From Grimontia marina (lineage in GTDB: Bacteria > Pseudomonadota > Gammaproteobacteria > Enterobacterales > Vibrionaceae): 64,000 bases of DNA. Of this stretch, positions 55,858-62,458 are shown in pieces (positions within the stretch are counted from its first letter, which is position 1; every line of letters starts with the position of its first letter). The translations under genes and the position numbers were made by a program. The notes under the pieces are model-generated. The model had not been told where the DNA came from. It saw only the letters and a list, made by a program, of their open reading frames with translations, and ran no database searches. The stretch is from assembly GCF_900060185.1 (NCBI RefSeq), contig NZ_FIZY01000020.1:1-64000 (forward strand), written 5' to 3'.

Positions 55858-57597
55858 TCAGTCCTCCTGACTAAACAGAGCTTCGATAAAGTCTTCCGCC
55901 ACAAACGGACGTAAATCGTCAATGCCTTCACCCACACCGATAAAACGGATTGGGATGTTGAATTGGTCAGCCACCGCGAAGATCACGCCACCTTTCGCCG
56001 TCCCATCCAACTTGGTCAGGGTGATACCGGAAAGCGGTGCGATGTCGTTAAACAGACGCGCCTGACTGATCGCATTTTGGCCTGTGCCTGCATCGATGGT
56101 CAGCATGATTTCATGCGGCGCATTCTCGTCGAGCTTTTTCATCACGCGGACGATTTTCTTCAGCTCTTCCATCAGGTTAGCTTTGTTTTGCAGACGACCC
56201 GCGGTATCGGCAATCACCACATCCACATTACGTGCTTTTGCAGCTTCAATCGCGTCATAGATCACTGATGCACTGTCAGCACCTGTGTGCTGTGCAATCA
56301 CGGGAACATTATTACGATCGCCCCATACTTGCAGCTGTTCGACTGCGGCTGCGCGGAAAGTGTCACCTGCAGCCAGCATGACTGACTTACCCTGCTGCTG
56401 GAATTGCTTGGCAAGTTTACCGATGGTGGTGGTTTTACCCACACCATTTACGCCAACCATCAAGATGACGAATGGACCATCTTTTTTCTCAACGTCCAGT
56501 GGCTTTTCCACCTTACTCAGGATGTCTGCCATTTCTTGCTTGAGGCTGCCGTAAAGCGCTTCACCGTCTTTTAACTCTTTGCGAGACGCTTTGTAAGTGA
56601 GGCTGTCGATGATCTTGGTAGTGGTGTCCATACCCACATCAGCAATCAGTAACTGCTCTTCGAGCTCTTCAAAAAGCTCATCGTCAATTTTCTTACCGCT
56701 GAACAGGCCAAAGAAACCTGCGCCCAGATTGACTTTGGTTTTCTGAAGACCACGTTTCAGGCGCGCAAAGAAACCTTCTTTTTTCGGTTTTTCCTGCTCA
56801 GCCTGAGCCGCTTGCTCCGCTGCAAGACGCGCTTCTTCCTCGGCTTGTGCTTTTGCTTCAGCTTCTGCCGCTAAACGGGCTTCTTCTTCCGCCTGCGCTT
56901 TCGCTTCGGCTTCTGCGGCTAAACGAGCTGCTTCTTCTGCCTGTGCTTTCGCCTCAGCTTCTGCTGCTAAACGAGCTTGTTCTTCTGCCTGCACTTTTGC
57001 TTCAGCTTCTGCGGCTAAACGAGCTTGTTCTTCCGCCTGCGCTTTCGCTTCGGCTTCTGCCGCTAAGCGAGCTTGTTCTTCTGCCTGCGCTTTTGCTTCA
57101 GCTTCTGCGGCTAAACGAGCTTGTTCTTCCGCCTGCGCTTTGGCTTCTGCTTCTGCCGCTAAACGAGCCTGTTCTTCCGCCTGCGCTTTGGCTTCTGCTT
57201 CTGCCGCTAAACGAGCCTGTTCTTCGGCTTGCGCTTTGGCTTCAGCTTCTACTGCTAAGCGAGCCTGTTCTTCCGCCTGCGCTTTGGCTTCAGCTTCTAC
57301 TGCTAAGCGAGCCTGTTCTTCCGCCTGCGCTTTGGCTTCAGCTTCTGCCGCTAAGCGAGCTTGTTCTTCCGCCTGCGCTTTGGCTTCAGCTTCTGCTGCT
57401 AAGCGAGCTTGTTCTTCGGCTTGCTCTTTCGCTTCTGCTTCCGCCGCTAAACGGGCTTGTTCTTCCGCTTGCGCCTTCGCTTCTGCTTCCGCCGCTAAGC
57501 GCGCTTCTTCTGCGGCTTTTTGCTGAGCATCTTGTTCGTCATTTTTTCGGCCGAAACCCAGCCAGGACATAAATCCGCGTTTCTTTTTTTCTGCCAT
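55858..57597 (-). CDS. ftsY: Signal recognition particle receptor FtsY with a long repeat domain
   Basis: FtsY docks SRP-ribosome complexes at the membrane. The 579-residue protein has a short basic N-terminus (MAEKKKRGFMSWLGFGRK), then fourteen 16-residue alanine/glutamate-rich repeats (56833-57504), a basic linker KPKKEGFFARLKRGL, and the NG domain with GVNGVGKTTTIGKLA, DTAGR and TKLDGTAKGG. The acidic A domain is variable among FtsY proteins and helps membrane contact, but such a regular repeat is striking and should form a long helix or coiled coil. ATG 57597 follows AGGA; the TTG before it is rejected. Confidence 0.95.
   Translation of the reverse strand: MAEKKKRGFMSWLGFGRKNDEQDAQQKAAEEARLAAEAEAKAQAEEQARLAAEAEAKEQAEEQARLAAEAEAKAQAEEQARLAAEAEAKAQAEEQARLAVEAEAKAQAEEQARLAVEAEAKAQAEEQARLAAEAEAKAQAEEQARLAAEAEAKAQAEEQARLAAEAEAKAQAEEQARLAAEAEAKAQAEEQARLAAEAEAKVQAEEQARLAAEAEAKAQAEEAARLAAEAEAKAQAEEEARLAAEAEAKAQAEEEARLAAEQAAQAEQEKPKKEGFFARLKRGLQKTKVNLGAGFFGLFSGKKIDDELFEELEEQLLIADVGMDTTTKIIDSLTYKASRKELKDGEALYGSLKQEMADILSKVEKPLDVEKKDGPFVILMVGVNGVGKTTTIGKLAKQFQQQGKSVMLAAGDTFRAAAVEQLQVWGDRNNVPVIAQHTGADSASVIYDAIEAAKARNVDVVIADTAGRLQNKANLMEELKKIVRVMKKLDENAPHEIMLTIDAGTGQNAISQARLFNDIAPLSGITLTKLDGTAKGGVIFAVADQFNIPIRFIGVGEGIDDLRPFVAEDFIEALFSQED
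56833..57504 (-). repeat. Fourteen tandem 48-bp repeats in ftsY
   Basis: The unit encodes ARLAAEAEAKAQAEEQ. Fourteen complete copies follow each other in frame, with single changes in copies 2 (Ala to Glu), 5 and 6 (Ala to Val), 11 (Ala to Val) and 12-14 (last residue). A partial fifteenth copy follows. DNA units differ mostly at third positions. Copy number is likely to vary between strains. Confidence 0.95.
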
Positions 57598-57805
57598 TGG
57601 CAAATCCTAAAGCTTGATTGGTACAATCGGCGCGATAACAGCGAGCTGATCTAAAACTGTGAACACTGCGCCTAAGTCAATGCAGTGTGGTAACGGCGGG
57701 TAAATGCATACCTTTTCTCGACGCAGCAACCCCGGCGAAAGTGGCCAAAGCCCTTACGTCGCTAACTGAATAAGATTGGGAAAAATGCAGAGCCATTACC
57801 GAACG

Positions 57806-57835
57806 CGTATAGTCTAACACCTTCTTAGCGGTCAA
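57806..57835 (-). promoter_or_regulatory. Putative sigma-70 promoter of ftsY-ftsE-ftsX
   Basis: On the minus strand TTGACC (57830-57835) and TATACG (57806-57811) are 18 bp apart. It lies about 200 bp upstream of ftsY and directly beside the divergent rsmD start. Confidence 0.5.
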
Positions 57836-57842
57836 AAAATCT

Positions 57843-58478
57843 ATGGTACGACGTAACCCTAAAAACCCTGCGAACCGAAACACCGGTCGCGGTAATGCTT
57901 CAGCAGCAAATGCAGGAGGCGGATCGGGATTTGTCCGCATCATCGCCGGCAAGTGGCGTGGTCGCAAATTGCCAGTAAAAAACGTGGAAGGCCTGCGCCC
58001 TACAACAGATCGCGTGAAAGAAACAGTCTTTAACTGGCTGGCAGCAGATCTGTATGAAGCGCGCTGTCTGGATGTGTTCGCCGGCAGTGGCGGTTTGGGG
58101 CTTGAAGCCTTGTCCCGTCAGGCAGAGCAAGTGACACTGCTGGAGCTGGACAAAGGCGCAGCGAGCCAAATCAGTCAGAATCTCAATACGCTGAAAGCGG
58201 ATAACGCGACAGTGCACAATACTGATGCATTGTCGTATCTCTCCAATAAAGGGCAGCCGTTTGATGTGGTGTTCATTGACCCGCCGTTTCGTAATGACTT
58301 GCTGAGTGATGTTATCAGCAAACTTGAGCAGAACGGATGGTTAAGCCACAACGCGCTGATTTACATTGAGGCGGAAAAAGAACTGGGACAACCGGTTGTG
58401 CCAACTCATTGGGACATGATTAAGGAAAAACATGCCGGACAAGTCAGTTTCCGGCTGTATCAAAGAGAGGAAAAATGA
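57843..58478 (+). CDS. rsmD: 16S rRNA (guanine-966-N2) methyltransferase RsmD
   Basis: RsmD methylates G966 in 16S rRNA using S-adenosylmethionine. After a basic N-terminus (RRNPKNPANRNTGRG), the 211-residue protein has VRIIAGKWRGRKLPV, RPTTDRVKETVFNWL, the SAM-binding LDVFAGSGGLGLEALSR and the catalytic DPPF in FDVVFIDPPFRND. Divergent from ftsY as in E. coli. Its stop overlaps the next gene's start as ATGA. Confidence 0.95.
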   Translation: MVRRNPKNPANRNTGRGNASAANAGGGSGFVRIIAGKWRGRKLPVKNVEGLRPTTDRVKETVFNWLAADLYEARCLDVFAGSGGLGLEALSRQAEQVTLLELDKGAASQISQNLNTLKADNATVHNTDALSYLSNKGQPFDVVFIDPPFRNDLLSDVISKLEQNGWLSHNALIYIEAEKELGQPVVPTHWDMIKEKHAGQVSFRLYQREEK

Positions 58479-58759
58479 AAGCACTCATCCTGTTAGCAAA
58501 AGCGGCCATCGGCTTTGTCTGGTTTGTTCTGTTCGCCAATATCGTGCATCCGTTCCCGGGTGTGGCAGCGATGGCGCTATACATCATGACCGCTTTCCTG
58601 TTCTGTATGCACGGCCTGCAAATGCTGATCTTCATCGGTGCCTTCGGCGACAAGATCAACATGACGAAATGGGAGAAGTGGTCGATCCTATTTTTCGGGA
58701 TCTTTGCTCTGCTCGATATTCGCCGCAAGTACATGGTTGGCGACAACGTGAAAGAATAA
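58475..58759 (+). CDS. yhhL: DUF1145 membrane protein YhhL
   Basis: The 94-residue protein has two or three hydrophobic segments (ALILLAKAAIGFVWFVLFANIV, then MALYIMTAFLFCMHGLQMLIFIGAF) and ends with a soluble tail (DIRRKYMVGDNVKE). This is the YhhL/DUF1145 family of inner-membrane proteins of unknown function, regularly found after rsmD. The 4-bp ATGA overlap indicates coupling. Confidence 0.85.
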   Translation: MKALILLAKAAIGFVWFVLFANIVHPFPGVAAMALYIMTAFLFCMHGLQMLIFIGAFGDKINMTKWEKWSILFFGIFALLDIRRKYMVGDNVKE

Positions 58760-58763
58760 GATG

Positions 58764-58790
58764 AAAAAGGCCTCAGTAGAGGCCTTTTTT
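58764..58790. terminator. Terminator after rsmD-yhhL
   Basis: AAAAAGGCCTC/GAGGCCTTTTTT with loop AGTA forms an 11-bp stem with T-runs usable on both strands. It separates yhhL from convergent yecH. Confidence 0.92.
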
Positions 58791-58808
58791 ACGTCAGTTC
58801 ACCGCAGT

Positions 58809-59045
58809 TCAGTGATTGCAGACCCGCGCTTCATTGACTGAAATCGCGCCCATGTCTTCAAAGATTTTTTTGCGACGACGTAGAAACTCCAGCACTTCGC
58901 TGAAAGAGAGCCCTTGTTGGCTGCAGGTATGAAAACGCGCACTCGCGCCCCATTGACCATCGACCCAATGAGTCAGCGCCTGTTCGGACATTGGCTGTTG
59001 CTTAAGATGATTCAGGATCTCATGCACATGAATTGATGCAGGCAT
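58809..59045 (-). CDS. yecH: YecH-family metal-binding protein (DUF2492)
   Basis: The 78-residue protein IHVHEILNHL, then ARFHTCSQQGLSFSEVLEFL, and a C-terminal cysteine/histidine end ARVCNH, matches YecH. The family has a conserved HxC pair plus terminal CxH, thought to bind a metal; its role is unknown. It stands alone between two terminated units. Confidence 0.82.
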   Translation of the reverse strand: MPASIHVHEILNHLKQQPMSEQALTHWVDGQWGASARFHTCSQQGLSFSEVLEFLRRRKKIFEDMGAISVNEARVCNH

Positions 59046-59142
59046 GTTGGTTCCACGCTATTAGAAGTTGCGCATATAGAAACACAGCCTCAGGCGGCAA
59101 TTCTTGATATAGAGCAAAGCTTAATCAGCTTTCAATCAGTAC

Positions 59143-59454
59143 TCAGCGCTCGCTGCGTGGTGTGCTGCACTGCCAGCAAATCTCAAAGCTGCCGCCATTT
59201 TCCTCACCACAGACGTGACAAAACCAGACTTGCTCGGCCTGTGCTTCGTAGTCATTGAGGGCTTGACGTGCTTGTTGCTCGCGCATGGCATCCACCCAAA
59301 GCGTCACTGCAATAGCATCAGAAGGGAGCTCACCAGTCGCACTGGAAAGGGATTCTCCTTTCAACACCACCTCAATGCCTATGCTTTCCAGCATGCCTTT
59401 AAGGCTGTGCGCCTCCAGTGAATTGCTCGCACTATACACCTGAACCCAAGACAT
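59143..59454 (-). CDS. DUF2007 protein with C-terminal zinc ribbon
   Basis: The 103-residue protein has an N-terminal DUF2007 (signal-transducing-like) fold, MSWVQVYSASNSLEAHSLKGM, followed by a four-cysteine zinc ribbon WFCHVCGEENGGSFEICWQC. The ribbon resembles a RanBP2-type finger and may bind RNA or protein. No function is known for the family. It follows the lysoplasmalogenase-like gene by 9 bp and is probably cotranscribed with it. Confidence 0.8.
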   Translation of the reverse strand: MSWVQVYSASNSLEAHSLKGMLESIGIEVVLKGESLSSATGELPSDAIAVTLWVDAMREQQARQALNDYEAQAEQVWFCHVCGEENGGSFEICWQCSTPRSER

Positions 59455-59463
59455 CTTTGCCTC

Positions 59464-60087
59464 CTACGACAATATGGAGAGCGTGATCAGCCCTTGCGCG
59501 CAAAAGTAAGTGCTCATGATGAGTAGCACTGAGGTTTTGAAAGGGCCTTTGAAACGGTCAAACGCCAATACAGTGTCAGACACCATAAACAGCAATGCAC
59601 CACCGAAAGCATGTGCCGCGACCTGCGTTTGGGCATTCATCCAGAATTCCCCTGCGCCCCAGGCCATTTGGGCAATCACCGCTATGTATAGCCCAACAGG
59701 AATGAGCAAAGGACCAAGGTTGGGAAGAAGAAGCAGGAAGACGATGACGCTCGCGGCGCCAATCAAAGAAGGCAGCCACCAGACCATTGGGCCTTCAAAC
59801 TGCTGCCAGAAAGCCACGCTGTAGAGAATGTGCGCCACCAGAAAACTCAATAAGCCCAGAATAAACCGGTCTTTTGGCAACATCAGGAAAATATCGCCGA
59901 CCAGAGAGAAGGCCAGCCCGGCAAGGATCAGGTAGGTATAGCTGTTCGCTTCACCGCCCATCATGCCAATCAACATCATCAAGGCGATCGTCAGGGGCTT
60001 GAACAGATAAAACTGCCATTGAGGCCCTTTATACGCGGCATTGATGTGTAGTAGGCCTGAAAAGCAGACGGCAACCCAACTCAACAT
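59464..60087 (-). CDS. yhhN: YhhN/TMEM86 family protein (lysoplasmalogenase-like)
   Basis: The 207-residue membrane protein has about seven helices and the YhhN motifs LFKPLTIALMMLIG, LAFSLVGDIFLMLPKDRF and GALLFMVSDTVLAFDRF. TMEM86 members hydrolyse the vinyl ether bond of lysoplasmalogens. Most aerobes lack plasmalogens, so the bacterial substrate is uncertain. First gene of the yhhN-DUF2007 pair. Confidence 0.85.
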   Translation of the reverse strand: MLSWVAVCFSGLLHINAAYKGPQWQFYLFKPLTIALMMLIGMMGGEANSYTYLILAGLAFSLVGDIFLMLPKDRFILGLLSFLVAHILYSVAFWQQFEGPMVWWLPSLIGAASVIVFLLLLPNLGPLLIPVGLYIAVIAQMAWGAGEFWMNAQTQVAAHAFGGALLFMVSDTVLAFDRFKGPFKTSVLLIMSTYFCAQGLITLSILS

Positions 60088-60242
60088 GATTTATTCCCTT
60101 AAATTGCGAGCCAACCAAGTCTAGAGATGCAGGATTTATTGTCCACCGCACACGTCTCAGAAAGCGAACAAGGCATCAAAAGCACTTTTATATCCGCAGC
60201 AAGGGTAAGTGTTTACATATAACTTTCAGTCTCGATTAAAAG

Positions 60243-60267
60243 AAAAAGGCACGGAAAACCGTGCCTT
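60243..60267 (-). terminator. Terminator of the DUF4145 gene
   Basis: AAGGCACGG/CCGTGCCTT with a 4-nt loop is followed by TTT on the minus strand, 18 bp after the DUF4145 stop. Confidence 0.82.
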
Positions 60268-60284
60268 AGTCAATCATGCGGCCG

Positions 60285-60647
60285 TTACTGCCCGACGATA
60301 TGTCGCCAGTTTTCGATATAAAACCAGACCGCTCCCGCTGTCACGGCGAAGATCAGGAACAGGGCAATACGCCAGATAGTGCGGCTGCTGCGGGGAAGTA
60401 ACTCTTTCTCACACTGTTTACATGCTCTCATGAATCCGCGCATGTCATCCACTTCGTAGCCATCTTCATGCACGGCTTTGTTGCGAATGGTGGCGATGAA
60501 GCGAAGCTTGGCAATCACATCATGCGGCAACCGTTCCTGACAGCTGCTCACCAATTCATGCAATCCACGACCTTCTGCGTGGTAGTGTTCTTTGAGGAGC
60601 CGTTCCAGACGCCGACTCTGTCTCACGACAATGGCAATTTCATCCAT
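60285..60647 (-). CDS. DUF4145 domain protein with C-terminal membrane anchor
   Basis: The 120-residue protein has a helical DUF4145 domain (VRQSRRLERLLKEHYHAEGRGLHELV, then LRFIATIRNKAVHEDGYEVDD, whose RNKxxH pattern is typical) and a C-terminal membrane helix (IALFLIFAVTAGAVWFYIEN). DUF4145 domains are often found in restriction or signalling proteins, but here the domain stands alone with an anchor. Function not inferred. Confidence 0.7.
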   Translation of the reverse strand: MDEIAIVVRQSRRLERLLKEHYHAEGRGLHELVSSCQERLPHDVIAKLRFIATIRNKAVHEDGYEVDDMRGFMRACKQCEKELLPRSSRTIWRIALFLIFAVTAGAVWFYIENWRHIVGQ

Positions 60648-60860
60648 GCAGGCCTCCTTTCAGTAGATAGTGCACCTCATATCATTAGCTTACGTCATAA
60701 CACTAAAAGTGAGAATGCACTTTAACTTTGTTTACATTAGCGCCAATGCTGAGCAGGATAAGTGGAGTGGATCACGAAATTTCTGCTCATCAGGTTTGCG
60801 AAATGGGTCTGTGAAGTAGACTCATTGCCGACCGATAATGGCCGGATAAAGGAGAACACC

Positions 60861-61196
60861 GTGCCGATTTCTGTGATATTGCTCGTAGGCGCCCTCGCGG
60901 TGATCGCTGGTGTTTATTTTGTACTGACCATGCAAAAGCACATGCTGGGCCAAGGGGCGGAAGAGCGCTCCATTGATATCCGCATTCTCGACAAGCAATC
61001 TGTCGCCATTCCCGACCCGCAACAGCATGAAGATCCGGAAGAGTACTGGATCTATGTCGAACCGATGGAAGGCGGACCAAAACGGGAATTTCAGGTGGGT
61101 ATTCACTATTACCATGCCCTACAACCCGGTGATTGTGGCACCCTGACTTATCGCGGCGTTGAATTTATCCACTTCGCGAAGCTACAGCGCCACTAG
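60861..61196 (+). CDS. yhhM: DUF2500 protein YhhM
   Basis: From GTG 60861, which follows an excellent AAGGAG at 7 nt, the protein has 111 residues: one membrane helix (ISVILLVGALAVIAGVYFVLT) then a domain with YWIYVEPMEGGPKREFQV and HALQPGDCGTLTYRGVEFIHF, typical of DUF2500. The frame is open to 60762, but that part has no support. yhhM is near rsmD-yhhL-yhhN in E. coli; here the same genes are present but rearranged. Function unknown. Confidence 0.85.
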   Translation: MPISVILLVGALAVIAGVYFVLTMQKHMLGQGAEERSIDIRILDKQSVAIPDPQQHEDPEEYWIYVEPMEGGPKREFQVGIHYYHALQPGDCGTLTYRGVEFIHFAKLQRH

Positions 61197-61221
61197 GGTC
61201 TGTTGACCCCAAAGCACTTAT

Positions 61222-62292
61222 TCATGGCACCAGCCATGACGTAAAACGCGACTTCGACAATCCCACACTGGCCATGTAAGACAACACGAACACGGCCAGT
61301 GTCACCAAGGGGATGGTCAGCCATGTCATTCCCGGCGTGAACGCCAACTCCCTCACAGGCCAGAGAAAGATGGGATGCACCAGATAAATCCCCAGCGAAT
61401 GACGGCTAACCGCCGCGACCTTTCGCTGCATAGGCTCAGATACCCGCTCCGCCCAATGTTGGCAAAGCCCGAATACCATCGCAGCAATCAATACCGTGTT
61501 CAGGGTTTTATAGGAAAACCATCCCGCACTTGTGTATCGGTTACTTGAGACGCTTTCAGAAATGGCGGTGTACTCGGTTGCCACCAGCGCCGAGATGCCG
61601 ATAAACAGCAGCCACTTCAACGGCAGTTTGCTTTGGTGCAACACATAACCCAGCAGCAAATAGCCGCCATAAAGCACCAAGTCTTCCACCAGCCCCAGCG
61701 ATATACCGGCAAGCCGCGCTGCGCTCAGGACGAACCAAGACCCCAACAACGCATAAAAGAGCCCGGGATCATCCCGTTGGGCAACAGGACGCAATATCGG
61801 CACTAAGAGGTAAAGCGGAATAAAGTAATAGAAAAAACCCAAGTGATAGTAAGTTTCTTCGGTTGGAAAAAAGGTTAACCGCTGTACAGTTTCCGTCCAA
61901 TTTACATTTTGTAACGAAATCCCGGCCAATACCGCGTAAAAAACCGACCATGCAACAAACGGTACGAACACTTTCATAACCCGTCGACGGACAAAGTATC
62001 CCGGCGAAAATGGACGGGTGTCTGAAAGTAATAATGCACCGGTGATCATAATAAAAACCGGGACAGCCCAGCGACTTGCGCCATTAATAGCTATCGCTGA
62101 AACCCAGTCGCCTTGCTGGATTTCGCCCATCAGGTAGCGATAAGGCCCCAACACATGAATGGCGATCACTGCCACTGCGGCGACCACCCGCAACAGCTCG
62201 ATATAAAAGACTTTTTTCTGGGTTTGGCTGTTCAAACTTTGCGTTCTCTCTGCATGTTTCACTTCCACACTAACCGCCGGCGACATTTTCAT
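61222..62292 (-). CDS. Acyltransferase-3 family membrane protein
   Basis: The protein of about 356 residues has ten or so membrane helices and the family N-terminus FYIELLRVVAAVAVIAIHVLG with the catalytic-type histidine, then MITGALLLSDTRPF and SLGIYLVHPIFLWPVRELA near the end. Such proteins O-acetylate or succinylate surface polysaccharides and other glycans. It is not linked to a polysaccharide locus here, so the acceptor is unknown. ATG 62292 and 62286 are both possible. Confidence 0.85.
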   Translation of the reverse strand: MKMSPAVSVEVKHAERTQSLNSQTQKKVFYIELLRVVAAVAVIAIHVLGPYRYLMGEIQQGDWVSAIAINGASRWAVPVFIMITGALLLSDTRPFSPGYFVRRRVMKVFVPFVAWSVFYAVLAGISLQNVNWTETVQRLTFFPTEETYYHLGFFYYFIPLYLLVPILRPVAQRDDPGLFYALLGSWFVLSAARLAGISLGLVEDLVLYGGYLLLGYVLHQSKLPLKWLLFIGISALVATEYTAISESVSSNRYTSAGWFSYKTLNTVLIAAMVFGLCQHWAERVSEPMQRKVAAVSRHSLGIYLVHPIFLWPVRELAFTPGMTWLTIPLVTLAVFVLSYMASVGLSKSRFTSWLVP

Positions 62293-62458
62293 CAATCCGG
62301 ACACAAAACAAACAATATTAACCACCAATTGTTAATTGTTTATTAATTTTTATTCCTGCAAAAGTAATTATTGATAGCATCAAGTATTGAAAAATGGCAT
62401 TTTTATGACCTAGGATGCTTTTCAATTAAATGGACCGTTGTATGACATGGAGGATCTG

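Noticed and set aside
56833-57504. Regular repeats that could suggest a CRISPR array.
   Set aside because: The units are directly adjacent without variable spacers, stay in frame, and encode the FtsY A domain.
56847-57572. Long leucine-rich and serine-rich reading frames on the strand opposite ftsY (241 and 128 codons).
   Set aside because: They exist only because the 48-bp repeat is free of stops in several frames. They have no ribosome site, and the real product is FtsY on the minus strand.
60762-60860. N-terminal extension of yhhM to ATG 60762.
   Set aside because: A textbook AAGGAG site precedes GTG 60861, and the downstream start gives a normal membrane-helix N-terminus.
62387-62416. 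TTGAAA-N18-TAGGAT as a promoter for the AbgT-family gene.
   Set aside because: The -10 box is poor and the surrounding DNA is AT-rich, so such a match is expected by chance.
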